Shown: positions 37,955-46,619 of the stretch, one piece after another | Layout of the letters: each line of letters begins with the position of its first letter | Numbering within the stretch: the first letter of the stretch is position 1 | DNA from: Nocardioides sp. YIM 152315 | Lineage (GTDB): Bacteria; Actinomycetota; Actinomycetes; Propionibacteriales; Nocardioidaceae | Reading direction: 5' to 3' | Length of the DNA: 64,000 bases | Assembly: GCF_029210375.1 (NCBI RefSeq) | Contig: NZ_JARGER010000027.1 | Location: 1 to 64,000 of the forward strand | Notes under the pieces: generated by a model | What the model saw: only the letters and a program-made list of their open reading frames with translations | Databases searched by the model: none | What the model was told of the DNA's origin: nothing | Position numbers and translations under genes: made by a program

Positions 37955-40446
37955 CCCACCTGAGGAAGAGGATCGTCGTCGTCGGTCACGGCATGGTCGG
38001 CCACCGCTTCGTGCAGGCCGCGATCGAGCGCGGCCTGACCGAGACGCACGACATCACGGTGCTCGCGGCGGAGGCGCGGCCGGCGTACGACCGGGTCGCG
38101 CTGACGTCGTACTTCGAGGTCGGCGCCAAGGCGCTGAGCCTCCTGCCGAAGGGCAGGTACGACGACCCGCGGGTCACCCTGCGCACCGGCTCCGAGGTCG
38201 TCGCGGTCTCCCCACGGCGGCGGATCGTCACGCTCAGCACCGGCGAGGACCTGCACTACGACGCGCTGGTGCTCGCGACGGGTGCCTACCCGTTCGTGCC
38301 GCCGGTGCCGGGCAAGGACCTCCCGGGAGTCTTCGTCTACCGCACCATCGAGGACCTCGAGGCGATCCGCAAGGCGGCCAGGCGGGCGCGGAGCGGCGCC
38401 GTCGTCGGCGGCGGCCTGCTCGGCCTCGAGGCCGCGAACGCCCTGCGCCGGCTGGGCCTCGAGACCCATGTGGTCGAGCTCGCGCCGCGGCTGATGGCGA
38501 TCCAGGTCGACGCGGCCGGTGGCCGCACGCTGAGCCGTCACGTCGAGCGGCTCGGGCTCAGCGTGCACACCGGCGCCATGACCGAGGCGATCCTCGGCGC
38601 CCGCAAGGTCACGGGCATGGCGCTCAAGGACCGCAAGTCGCTCGACGTCGACCTGGTCGTCTTCTCCGCCGGCATCCGCCCGCAGGACTCGCTCGCCCGG
38701 GCCGCCGAGCTGGCGGTCGCCGAGCGCGGCGGGATCCTGGTCGACGAGCACTGCCGCACCAGCGACGAGCACATCTGGGCGATCGGCGAGTGCGCCGCGC
38801 CGGGCGGCGTGATGTACGGCCTGGTCGCCCCGGGGTACTCGATGGCCGAGGTCGTCGTCGACCGGCTCCTCGGCGGCGAGGGCAGCTTCGAGGGCGCCGA
38901 CATGTCCACCAAGCTCAAGCTGCTCGGCGTCGACGTCGCCTCCTTCGGCGACGCGCACGGCACCACCGAGGGCGCGCTGGAGCTGACGTACGCCGACGAC
39001 GTGACCGGCGTCTACAAGAAGCTGGTGATCTCCGAGGACGGCAGGCGTCTGCTCGGCGGCGTGCTCGTGGGCGACGCGTCGGCGTACGGCGTGCTGCGCC
39101 CGCTGGCCGCCTCCGGGCTGCCGCTCCCCGACAACCCGGAGGACCTCATCCTGCCGGCAGGTGGTGGCGGAGGGCTCACGCTGCCGACCGAGGCGCAGGT
39201 CTGCTCGTGCAACGACGTCACCAAGGGCGACATCATCGCGGCCGCCGAGGCGGGCGCCGTCACCCGCGCGGGCACGACGTGCGGCTCCTGCAAGGCACAG
39301 ACCAGGAAGATCATCGAGGACCACTACGCCGGCCAGGGCCAGGTGGTCGACCGGAGCATCTGCGAGCACTTCCCGCTGACCCGGCAGGAGCTCTTCGACG
39401 TCGTGGCGGTCCACGGCTACCGCAGCTTCGACCGGATCGTCGAGGCGCACGGGACCGGCCGCGGTTGCGACATCTGCAAGCCGGCGATCGCCTCGATCCT
39501 CGCCTCGCAGCTGGGCGGGCACGTGCTCGCGGGCAGCACCCGCACCCTCCAGGACACCAACGACGCCTATCTCGCCAACATCCAGCGCAACGGCACCTAC
39601 TCCGTCGTGCCGCGCATCCCCGGCGGCGAGATCACCCCCGAGGGGCTGATAGTCATCGGCGAGATAGCCCGCGACCACGGGCTCTACACGAAGATCACCG
39701 GCGGACAGCGCATCGACCTCCTCGGCGCCCGGATGGAGCAGTTGCCGGCCATCTGGCGACGGCTGGTCGACGCGGGCTTCGAGTCCGGGCACGCCTACGG
39801 CAAGGCACTGCGCACCGTGAAGTCCTGCGTCGGGTCGACGTGGTGCCGCTACGGCGTCCAGGACTCCGTGCAGCTCGCGATCGACCTGGAGCTGCGCTAC
39901 CGCGGGCTGCGCTCGCCGCACAAGCTCAAGGGCGGGGTCAGCGGCTGCGCCCGGGAGTGCGCGGAGGCGCGGGCCAAGGACTTCGGCGTCATCGCCACCG
40001 AGAAGGGCTGGAACCTGTACGTCGGCGGCAACGGCGGCGCCACCCCGGCCCACGCCCGGCTGCTGGCCGGCGACCTCGACACCGCGACGCTGGTCCGCTA
40101 CCTCGACCGGTTCCTCATGTACTACGTGCGCACGGCCGACCGGCTCCAGCGCACGGCGTCGTGGATCGACTCCCTCGACGGCGGGCTCGACCGGGTGCGG
40201 GAGGTCGTGGTCGACGACGTGCTCGGCCTCGGGACCGAGCTGGAGGAGGCGATGGCGCGGCACGTCGACGGCTACTTCGACGAGTGGCGGGCCACGATCG
40301 AGGATCCGGAGAAGCTCGCCCGGTTCGTCTCCTTCGTGAACGCGCCCGACGTACCGGATCCGGACATCAGCTTCCGCGAGGAGCGCGGGCAGATCGCCCC
40401 GGCCGTGTCCCTCGGACCCACGATCCCGGTGGGGGGAGCCCGGTGA
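37951..40446 (+). CDS. nirB: Assimilatory nitrite reductase large subunit
   Basis: 831 residues. It reduces nitrite to ammonium with NAD(P)H. Order: FAD/NAD domain (VVVGHGMVGHRFV, VVGGGLLGLEAANAL), BFD-like [2Fe-2S] domain (CSCNDV ... TTCGSCKAQ), then the siroheme/[4Fe-4S] ferredoxin-type half with the four cysteines CVGSTWC and GCARECAEARAKDFG. The start ATG lies within the ATGA shared with the mini-ORF. The stop overlaps GTG 40443. Confidence 0.96.
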   Translation: MTHLRKRIVVVGHGMVGHRFVQAAIERGLTETHDITVLAAEARPAYDRVALTSYFEVGAKALSLLPKGRYDDPRVTLRTGSEVVAVSPRRRIVTLSTGEDLHYDALVLATGAYPFVPPVPGKDLPGVFVYRTIEDLEAIRKAARRARSGAVVGGGLLGLEAANALRRLGLETHVVELAPRLMAIQVDAAGGRTLSRHVERLGLSVHTGAMTEAILGARKVTGMALKDRKSLDVDLVVFSAGIRPQDSLARAAELAVAERGGILVDEHCRTSDEHIWAIGECAAPGGVMYGLVAPGYSMAEVVVDRLLGGEGSFEGADMSTKLKLLGVDVASFGDAHGTTEGALELTYADDVTGVYKKLVISEDGRRLLGGVLVGDASAYGVLRPLAASGLPLPDNPEDLILPAGGGGGLTLPTEAQVCSCNDVTKGDIIAAAEAGAVTRAGTTCGSCKAQTRKIIEDHYAGQGQVVDRSICEHFPLTRQELFDVVAVHGYRSFDRIVEAHGTGRGCDICKPAIASILASQLGGHVLAGSTRTLQDTNDAYLANIQRNGTYSVVPRIPGGEITPEGLIVIGEIARDHGLYTKITGGQRIDLLGARMEQLPAIWRRLVDAGFESGHAYGKALRTVKSCVGSTWCRYGVQDSVQLAIDLELRYRGLRSPHKLKGGVSGCARECAEARAKDFGVIATEKGWNLYVGGNGGATPAHARLLAGDLDTATLVRYLDRFLMYYVRTADRLQRTASWIDSLDGGLDRVREVVVDDVLGLGTELEEAMARHVDGYFDEWRATIEDPEKLARFVSFVNAPDVPDPDISFREERGQIAPAVSLGPTIPVGGAR

Positions 40447-40520
40447 ACACCCCACGACGTTCTTCGCCTCCCCCGCTTCGCTCCTCCGGCGAACAACGCC
40501 GCGGGGACCCCGAGGACATG
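40443..40520 (+). repeat. Mini-ORF/hairpin element, copy C (reads into nirD)
   Basis: GTG 40443 overlaps the nirB stop. The 25 codons (V/M-N-T-P-R-R-S-S-P-P-P-L-R-S-S-G ... G-D-P-E-D) have no stop and run in frame into the natural ATG of nirD at 40518. Hairpin arms CGACGTTCTTCGCC and GGCGAACAACGCCG pair with two mismatches. If translated from 40443, NirD carries a 25-residue repeat-derived N-terminus. Confidence 0.6.
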
Positions 40521-40847
40521 ACCCCGGTCTGCCGCGTCGACCAGATCGAGGTCGAGGGCGGTGTCGCGGCGCTCGTCGACGGCGTGGCGGTCGCAATCTT
40601 CCGGACACACGACGGAAACGTCTATGCGATGTCCAACTACGACCCTTGCTCCAGGGCATCGGTGCTGGCGCGCGGCATCATCGGCACTCGCGGTGGCACG
40701 CCGTTCGTCGCCTCGCCGATGCACAAGCAGGCCTTCGACCTGCGCACCGGGCAGTGCCTCGACGACGCGGCCGTCCGGGTCCCGACCTACGATGTCCGGG
40801 TCGACGAGGGCGTGGTGCTCGTCGGTCCACGCTTGGAGAGTCCGTGA
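40518..40847 (+). CDS. nirD: Nitrite reductase small subunit
   Basis: 109 residues from ATG 40518 (MTPVCRVDQIEVEGG), the usual NirD length. It has a Rieske-like fold (SNYDPCSRASVLARGIIGTRGGTPFVASPMHKQAFDLRTGQC) without the C-x-H/C-x2-H cluster ligands, as in other NirD proteins. It is the partner of NirB. A start at GTG 40443 would add 25 residues coming from the repeat. The stop overlaps the nnaR start (GTGA). Confidence 0.9.
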   Translation: MTPVCRVDQIEVEGGVAALVDGVAVAIFRTHDGNVYAMSNYDPCSRASVLARGIIGTRGGTPFVASPMHKQAFDLRTGQCLDDAAVRVPTYDVRVDEGVVLVGPRLESP

Positions 40848-41968
40848 ACCAGTCCCTTCCGTTGAGCGGCTTTCGCATCGGTGTGACGGCCGCGCGGAAG
40901 GCGGACGAGCAGGTCGCGCTGCTCGAGCGCCGCGGCGCCTCGGTGGCGTGGGCGCCGGCCCTGTCCCTGGACCCGAACCGGATCGACGACGAACGGCTGA
41001 GGGTGGCGACCGACGACGTGCTGACGCGGCCGGTCGACGTCTTCGTCGCCACGACCGGCATCGGGATGCGCTCCTGGTTCGACGCCGCCGAGCGGTGGGG
41101 CGTGCTGCCGGACCTGCTGACCGCCCTGGGGTCGGCGGACATCCTCGCCCGCGGGCCGAAGAGCGTGGGGGCCCTGCGGCGGCGCGGGCTGCGTGAGCTG
41201 TGGGCACCGGAGTCGGAGTGCTTCGAGGACGTGCTGGAGCACCTTCGCGGGCGGCCCCTCGAGGGGTGTCGGATCGTCGTGCAGGAGCACGGTCAGTCGC
41301 TGTCGATGGTCGCGCACGCGCTGCGCCGGCAGGGGGCCGACGTGACGACCGTGACGGTCTACCGGGTGGAGCCCGCCGGCGACCCGGAGCCGGTGTTCGA
41401 GCTCGTCGACCTGGTCTGCGACCGGGCGCTCGACGCGGTGACGTTCACCTCCGCTCCCGCGGTGGCGGCGCTGATGGAGGCGGCCGGGTCGACCGGGCGC
41501 CGCGACGAGCTGGTCGGGGCCTTCCAGGCCGATGTCGTCGCCTCGTGCGTCGGCCCGGTGACCGCGGCCGCCTTCGAGATGTGGGGCGTGCCGTCGATCC
41601 ACCCCGCCCGCTCCCGGCTCGCCGCGATGGTCAAGCAGCTCGAGGTCGAGCTGCCGTCACGTCGTTCGGGCCTGGTGGTCGAGCTCGTCGGCGGCCACCA
41701 GCTGCTGCTCCACGGCGACGACGTGCTCCTCGACGGCAGCCCGGTGAGGCTCACGCCCGCACCCGCCGCGGTGCTCAACGCGCTCGTCGCCAACCCCGGC
41801 AACGTCGTCTCCCGTCCGGCGCTGCTGTCGATGCTGCCCTCCGGCACCGCCGGCTCCGAGCACGCCGTCGAGATGGCGGTCGCCCGCCTGCGCGCGGCCC
41901 TCGGCACCCGCGCCGTCCAGACGGTCGTCAAGCGGGGGTACCGGCTGGCGGTCGTGTCGCCGTCGTAG
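40844..41968 (+). CDS. nnaR: HemD-like/winged-helix nitrate assimilation regulator (NnaR)
   Basis: 374 residues. The N-terminal two thirds (about 10-265) are a uroporphyrinogen-III synthase (HemD) fold: GFRIGVTAARKADEQVALLERRG, TTGIGMRSWFDAA, FTSAPAVAALMEAA. The last 95 residues form an OmpR-type winged helix (VRLTPAPAAVLNALVANPGNVVSRPALL ... EMAVARLRAALGTRAVQTVVKRGYRL). This fusion is known in Streptomyces and mycobacteria as NnaR, which activates nitrate/nitrite assimilation genes with GlnR. Since siroheme is the NirB cofactor, sensing a tetrapyrrole is a natural idea. It is the last gene of the operon. Confidence 0.93.
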   Translation: MNQSLPLSGFRIGVTAARKADEQVALLERRGASVAWAPALSLDPNRIDDERLRVATDDVLTRPVDVFVATTGIGMRSWFDAAERWGVLPDLLTALGSADILARGPKSVGALRRRGLRELWAPESECFEDVLEHLRGRPLEGCRIVVQEHGQSLSMVAHALRRQGADVTTVTVYRVEPAGDPEPVFELVDLVCDRALDAVTFTSAPAVAALMEAAGSTGRRDELVGAFQADVVASCVGPVTAAAFEMWGVPSIHPARSRLAAMVKQLEVELPSRRSGLVVELVGGHQLLLHGDDVLLDGSPVRLTPAPAAVLNALVANPGNVVSRPALLSMLPSGTAGSEHAVEMAVARLRAALGTRAVQTVVKRGYRLAVVSPS

Positions 41969-41971
41969 CGC

Positions 41972-42041
41972 TGTAACGGGGTGTTGTGGGGTCTGCTGAC
42001 CCGTCATGACGGGGTGGAAGACCCCACAACACCCCGTTACA
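41972..42041. terminator. Large perfect inverted repeat with inner palindrome
   Basis: Arms of 23 bp are perfect: positions 41972-41994 (TGTAACGGGGTGTTGTGGGG + TCT) pair with 42019-42041. The 24-nt loop itself holds the palindrome CCCGTCATGACGGG. It stands between nnaR and the convergent phosphatase gene and probably ends both transcripts. Confidence 0.8.
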
Positions 42042-42083
42042 TCCCTCCGCGCCGCCCGACCGCGCCGGCCCGGGCGGCCCCCC

Positions 42084-42734
42084 TCAGACCGGGTCGGGGT
42101 CGCCGGTCGGGTCGACGGCGCCGGCGTCGATCAGGTGCGGACCGCCGAGCGGGTCGCGCGACCATGCGGCGACCTTCCAGCCGCTGGTGGGCGATCCCTC
42201 CAGCACCACCGCTCCGGTGTTGAGCAGCCGCTCCTCGCGCGGACCGCCGTGCATCGAGGCGAAGGTGCGGATGGCGGCGCCGTGGCTGAAGGCGACCACC
42301 GTCGCGTCGTCGGGGTGCCTGCTGGTGAGGTCGCGGACGGCCGCGTTGTAGCGCCCGAGGAACGTGCGCCCGTTCTCGGCGCCCGGCATCGTGGCGTCCA
42401 GGTCGCCGCCGATCCAGGCGGCGACGGTGTCGGCGTAGGTGTCGATCGACTCCACCGAGGTGTGCATCTCCAGCGACCCGGCGCCGACCTCCTCCAGCCC
42501 CTCGCTGACGACGACGTCGAGGCCGCGTGCCGTGGCGAGCGGCGCGGCCGTCAGCTGGGTGCGGACCAGCGGCGACGCGTGGACGGCGGCGATCCGCTCG
42601 GTGGTGAGCACCGCCGGGAGGGCCGAGGCCTGGCGATGACCGAGCGGTGTGAGGGGCGCGCCGGGCCGGGCGGTGTCCAGCGCGCCCGCGACGTTGGACG
42701 GCGTCTCGCCGTGGCGGATCAGGATCAGGCGCAC
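42084..42734 (-). CDS. Histidine phosphatase family protein
   Basis: 216 residues of the phosphoglycerate-mutase-like superfamily. The catalytic phosphohistidine is in LILIRHGETPSN (residues 3-14); a second His is in VVAFSHGAAIRTF; R and E positions are kept. It lacks clear marks of true dPGM, so it is a phosphatase of unknown substrate. Minus-strand TAGCCT (42742-42747) lies 7 nt before the GTG start: probably leaderless. Confidence 0.9.
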   Translation of the reverse strand: MRLILIRHGETPSNVAGALDTARPGAPLTPLGHRQASALPAVLTTERIAAVHASPLVRTQLTAAPLATARGLDVVVSEGLEEVGAGSLEMHTSVESIDTYADTVAAWIGGDLDATMPGAENGRTFLGRYNAAVRDLTSRHPDDATVVAFSHGAAIRTFASMHGGPREERLLNTGAVVLEGSPTSGWKVAAWSRDPLGGPHLIDAGAVDPTGDPDPV

Positions 42735-42761
42735 GTCGGCAAGGCTACGAGGACGGCCAAG

Positions 42762-44282
42762 TCATCCACGGTCGAGCTCCAGGGTCTCCGGCGTGTGCAG
42801 CCGCACCAGGAACCGTCCCGCGTCGGCGGGCACCCGGGCCCGCGTCAGCCGCGACACCGCCACCATCGTCACGAGCGCGAGGGGCACCGTCCACGCCGCC
42901 GGCTGCCCCATGAGCGCGTCGACCCAGCCCGACGGGGCCGAGACCCGCACGGTCCACGCGATCGCCACCGCCGAGCCGATCCCGCCCGCCACCAGCCCGG
43001 CGATCGCGCCCACCGAGGTCAGCCCGCGCCACCAGATGCCGAGCAGCAGCAGCGGACAGAAGGTCGCCGCCGCCATCGCGAACGCGAGCCCGACCGCCCG
43101 GGCGACGCCCAGGTCGGGTGCGAGCAGCGCGATGATGCACGGCACCGTCACCGCCGCGACCGCACCGAGGCGGAACGCCGCGACCCCGCCCAGCCGGCGC
43201 CCGCGCAACCGCGCCCGCCCGGTGATGTCCTGGCTCATCACGCCCGCGACCGCGATCGACAGCCCGGACGACGTCGACAGGAACGCCGCGAACGCTCCCG
43301 CCGTGACCATCCCCGTCAGCACCTCCCCGAGCGGCCCGTCGACCATGATGCGGGGCAGCTCCAGCACGAGCGCGTCGGAGGACCCCGCGGTGGCCAGCTC
43401 CGGCGCGTAGATCCGCCCGAGCGCGCCGTACACCGGAGGCAGCAGGTAGAAGAGGCCCAGCAGCACGAGCACGGCCAGCGTCGTACGACGGGCCGCGCGG
43501 CCGTCCGGGTTGGTGTAGAAACGCACGACCACGTGCGGCAGCCCCATCGTGCCGAGGAACGTCGCGACGATCAGCGAGTACGTGACGTAGAGCCCCTCCG
43601 CTCCGCCCGGGGCGAGCGGCAGCGACCACTCGCCACCGCCGTCCGTGCGGGTGGCGCCGTCGCCGGCCCACACGACGAGCAGCACGGCCGCGGGGACGAG
43701 GAGGGCGGTCAGCTTGAGCCAGTACTGGAAGGCCTGCACGAACGTGATGCTGCGCATCCCGCCCATCGTGACGTTCGCGAGCACGACCATGCTCACGATG
43801 ACCGGACCGACCCAGATGGGGGCGCCCACCGCCGAGCGCAGGGTGAGCCCGGCGCCCTTGAACTGCGGGATCAGGTAGAGCCAGCCGATCGCGACCACCA
43901 GCACCGAGCAGACGGCTCGTACGCCGCGGGAGCCGAGCCGCGCCTCGGCGAAGTCCGGCAGCGTGTAGGCGCCCGATCGGCGCAGCGGAGCGGCCACGAG
44001 CACGAGGAGCACGAGGTAGCCGGCGGTCCAGCCGACCGGGTACCACAGCATGTCGGCGCCGTTGATCAGCACCAGCCCGGCGACGCCGAGGAACGACGCG
44101 GCCGAGAGGTACTCGCCGCCGATCGCGCTGGCGTTGAGCCGCGGGTGCACGGTGCGGGACGCGACGAAGAAGTCGCTCGTCGTGCGGGAGAACCGCAGGC
44201 CCCAGGTGCCGATCGCCAGCGTCGCGATCGTGACCAGCGTGATCGCGACGATGCCGGGCGCGGCGTCGAGGCCCGGACTCAC
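42762..44282 (-). CDS. Solute:sodium symporter (ActP/MctC-like)
   Basis: 506 residues, about 13 helices, homologous to ActP: TSDFFVASRTVHPRLNASAIGGEYLSAASFLGVAG and GTMGLPHVVVRFYTNPDGRAARR. It probably takes up a monocarboxylate such as acetate, pyruvate or propionate with Na+. It sits at the end of an operon with a small membrane protein and a LytTR two-component system, which likely induces it when substrate is present. Confidence 0.9.
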   Translation of the reverse strand: MSPGLDAAPGIVAITLVTIATLAIGTWGLRFSRTTSDFFVASRTVHPRLNASAIGGEYLSAASFLGVAGLVLINGADMLWYPVGWTAGYLVLLVLVAAPLRRSGAYTLPDFAEARLGSRGVRAVCSVLVVAIGWLYLIPQFKGAGLTLRSAVGAPIWVGPVIVSMVVLANVTMGGMRSITFVQAFQYWLKLTALLVPAAVLLVVWAGDGATRTDGGGEWSLPLAPGGAEGLYVTYSLIVATFLGTMGLPHVVVRFYTNPDGRAARRTTLAVLVLLGLFYLLPPVYGALGRIYAPELATAGSSDALVLELPRIMVDGPLGEVLTGMVTAGAFAAFLSTSSGLSIAVAGVMSQDITGRARLRGRRLGGVAAFRLGAVAAVTVPCIIALLAPDLGVARAVGLAFAMAAATFCPLLLLGIWWRGLTSVGAIAGLVAGGIGSAVAIAWTVRVSAPSGWVDALMGQPAAWTVPLALVTMVAVSRLTRARVPADAGRFLVRLHTPETLELDRG

Positions 44283-44292
44283 GGGGTGTGAC

Positions 44293-44670
44293 TCATCTGT
44301 CGGCCTCGGAGAGGATCTCGGCGAAGTCGCGCTCGTTGCGCTCGGCCCGGCGCACGTAGCCCCAGCCGAGCAGCACCAGGGTCGGGTAGACCACGACGCC
44401 GAGCAGCAGCCAGCCGAGCGGCAGGCCGAGGAGGCGTACGTCGGACAGCCCGGGTGCCAGGTAGAAGACGAGCGGCAGCAGCCCGATCGTCGACCCCATC
44501 ACCAGCAGGACGCCGACCGCGAGCCGGAGCTGCTCGCGCAGCAGCGAGCGCATGTAGACGCCCCCGAGCCGCGTGCCCGCGTCGATGTCCGACGTGCGGC
44601 CGGCGGGCGGCCGGCGGCGCGGGGGCCCGGTGACGCGCACCCGCGAGGGAGGCCCGACGGGCTGGGTCAC
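44293..44670 (-). CDS. Small two-helix membrane protein, symporter partner
   Basis: 125 residues from GTG 44670, which overlaps the LytTR regulator stop. An Arg/Pro-rich cytoplasmic start is followed by two helices (about 48-72 and 84-105) and a charged tail RRAERNERDFAEILSEADR. It occupies the place DUF485 has before actP, so it probably supports the symporter. I do not recognise the family with confidence. Confidence 0.75.
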   Translation of the reverse strand: MTQPVGPPSRVRVTGPPRRRPPAGRTSDIDAGTRLGGVYMRSLLREQLRLAVGVLLVMGSTIGLLPLVFYLAPGLSDVRLLGLPLGWLLLGVVVYPTLVLLGWGYVRRAERNERDFAEILSEADR

Positions 44671-45422
44671 GACCCGGTCCGCGGCTGCACCGTGCGCTTG
44701 TCCATCAGCAGCTCCCGCAGCTCGCGGGTGTGGCGACGGCTGACGCCGAGCTCGACCGCGCGGGGGCCGACCACGACCGTGCAGCGGCCGCCGTCCATGC
44801 GCACCTCGGTCACGTGCGCGAGCGAGACGAGGAGCGACCGGTGGATGCGTACGAATCCGGCCGTGGCCCACTCCACCTCGAGCGTCGTCAGCGGGCTGCG
44901 GACCAGGTGGGACTCCGTGGCGGTGTGCAGCCGCGCGTAGTCGCCCTGCGCCTCGACGTGGGTGATGTCGGAGCGGTTGACGAAGCGGGTGACGCCCCCG
45001 CGCTCGACCGCGACCTGCGCGTCGTCGCGGGCCGGGGAGGACTCCGCGACGCCGTCGAGCACGCCGCAGACGCGGCGTACCGCCTCGGCGAGCCGCTCCC
45101 GGCGCACGGGCTTGAGCACGTAGTCGACCGCGCGCAGGTCGAACGCCTCGACCGCGTGCTTCTCGTGGGCCGTGACGAAGACGACCGGCGGCGGGGTGCG
45201 GAAGCGGCTCAGCACCTGCGCGAGCTCGAGCCCGGTGAGGCCGGGCATCTGGATGTCGAGGAAGACGGCGTCGACGGCCCCTTCGCGCAGGATCCGCAGC
45301 CCGTCGGTCGCCGAGTCGCTGGTGAGCACCTCGCCGATCCGGTCGTCGGTGTCGAGCAGGTAGGCCAGCTCGTCGAGCGCGGGTCGCTCGTCGTCGATGA
45401 CGAGCACGGTCAGCGGGCTCAT
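44667..45422 (-). CDS. LytTR-family response regulator
   Basis: 251 residues: receiver domain (DDERPALDEL; phospho-Asp in AVFLDIQMPG; Lys in YVLKPVRRERL) and a LytTR DNA-binding domain (about 140-245: ITHVEAQGDYARLHT, FVRIHRSLLVSLAHVTEV). Its ATG overlaps the stop of mini-ORF copy F. It probably controls the adjacent symporter, as in YehT/YpdB-type systems that respond to carboxylates. Confidence 0.93.
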   Translation of the reverse strand: MSPLTVLVIDDERPALDELAYLLDTDDRIGEVLTSDSATDGLRILREGAVDAVFLDIQMPGLTGLELAQVLSRFRTPPPVVFVTAHEKHAVEAFDLRAVDYVLKPVRRERLAEAVRRVCGVLDGVAESSPARDDAQVAVERGGVTRFVNRSDITHVEAQGDYARLHTATESHLVRSPLTTLEVEWATAGFVRIHRSLLVSLAHVTEVRMDGGRCTVVVGPRAVELGVSRRHTRELRELLMDKRTVQPRTGS

Positions 45423-45493
45423 CCGGGGTCCCCGCGGAATCGTGGGCTGGAGGAGCGAAGCGGGGGAAGACCGCGATTTCGTGGGGTGGTCAT
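45419..45493 (-). repeat. Mini-ORF/hairpin element, copy F
   Basis: Between the kinase and regulator genes. ATG (45493) overlaps the kinase TGA; 24 codons (M-T-T-P-R-N-R-G-L-P-P-L-R-S-S-S-P-R-F-R-G-D-P-G); TGA overlaps the regulator ATG. Total 75 nt with stop. Arms CGAAATCGCGG and CCACGATTCCG pair with two weak positions. Confidence 0.65.
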
Positions 45494-46605
45494 GCGTGCA
45501 CCCCCGGGGCGAACTTGGGCACTCTCACCACGACCCGGGTGCCCGCGCCGGGCGCGGTCTCCACCACCAGCCCGTAGTCGTCGCCGAACGTCGTGCGCAG
45601 CCGGCCGTCGACGTTGCCGAGACCGACGGAGTCCAGACCGGTCTCGCCGGCCAGCGCCCGGCGTACGACGTCCGGGTCCTCGCCCACGCCGTCGTCCTCC
45701 ACCTCGATCACGCACTCCTGGTCCTGGTCACGCGCGACGATCCGGATCGCCCCGCCGCCCTCCGCCGACTCGAGCCCGTGCCGGACGGCGTTCTCGACCA
45801 ACGGCTGGATGCACAGGAAGGGTACGGCGACCGGCAGCACCTCCGGCGCGATGCGGAGCGTCACCTGGAGCCGCTCGCCGAAGCGGGCCTGCTCGAGCAG
45901 CAGGTAGCGCTCGACCGAGCGCAGTTCCTCGGCGAGCGTCGTGTACTCGCCGTGCCTGCGGAAGGAGTAGCGGGTGAAGTCCGCGAACTCCAGCAGCAGC
46001 TCACGGGCCCGGTCGGGGTCGGTGCGCACGAAGCTCGCGATCGCGCCGAGTGAGTTGTAGATGAAGTGCGGGCTGATCTGGGCGCGCATCGCGCGCACCT
46101 CGGCCTCCATCAGCCGGTTGCGGGAGGCGTCGAGCTCGGCGAGCTCGAGCTGCGAGGCGACCCAGGCCGCGACCTCGTCGGTGGCGCGGGCCAGCCCCGC
46201 GGTGGGCGCCGTCGCGAAGACCTGGAGGGTGCCGACCACCCGCTCGTCGACGACGAGCGGGCTGGCGATGGCGCCGCGGACGTCGCAGCCGGGCAGGTCG
46301 CAGGGCAGGTCGTGCCGGTCGTAGACGCGGGTGCGGCCGGCCTCGACGGTCAGGGCGGCGATCCGACCGCACTGCTCCTCGTGGTGCTGCCCGGACCCGT
46401 GCCAGGCGAGGACGCCCGCCGTGTCGGTCATCGCGAGCGCGGGGCTGCCGAGCAGGTCGTGGAGGTGCCGGATGCTGCGCTCGGCGCTCTCCGCGGTCAG
46501 ACCGGCGCGCAGCGCCGGCGCCGCCAGCGACGCGCTGTGCAGGGTGCGGAACGTGGCGCGGTCCGCCTCCGTGCCCAGGTGACGGCGGCGCCACGGTCGG
46601 GGCAT
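45490..46605 (-). CDS. LytS-type sensor histidine kinase with GAF domain
   Basis: 371 residues without membrane helices, so a soluble sensor. A GAF-like domain (about 30-160) is followed by the His_kinase core with the phospho-His in MRAQISPHFIYNSLGAIASF, and an HATPase domain (VENAVRHGLES, VGLGNVDGRL). It pairs with the LytTR regulator. ATG 46605 is chosen because further upstream the frame is antisense to the methyltransferase gene, whose stop lies 14 bases away. Confidence 0.92.
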   Translation of the reverse strand: MPRPWRRRHLGTEADRATFRTLHSASLAAPALRAGLTAESAERSIRHLHDLLGSPALAMTDTAGVLAWHGSGQHHEEQCGRIAALTVEAGRTRVYDRHDLPCDLPGCDVRGAIASPLVVDERVVGTLQVFATAPTAGLARATDEVAAWVASQLELAELDASRNRLMEAEVRAMRAQISPHFIYNSLGAIASFVRTDPDRARELLLEFADFTRYSFRRHGEYTTLAEELRSVERYLLLEQARFGERLQVTLRIAPEVLPVAVPFLCIQPLVENAVRHGLESAEGGGAIRIVARDQDQECVIEVEDDGVGEDPDVVRRALAGETGLDSVGLGNVDGRLRTTFGDDYGLVVETAPGAGTRVVVRVPKFAPGVHA

Positions 46606-46619
46606 GTCGTCGCCGGTCG

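Noticed and set aside
42006..44291. 761-codon plus-strand frame opposite the phosphatase and symporter
   Set aside because: Shadow of the symporter gene; His/Arg/Gln-rich without domains.
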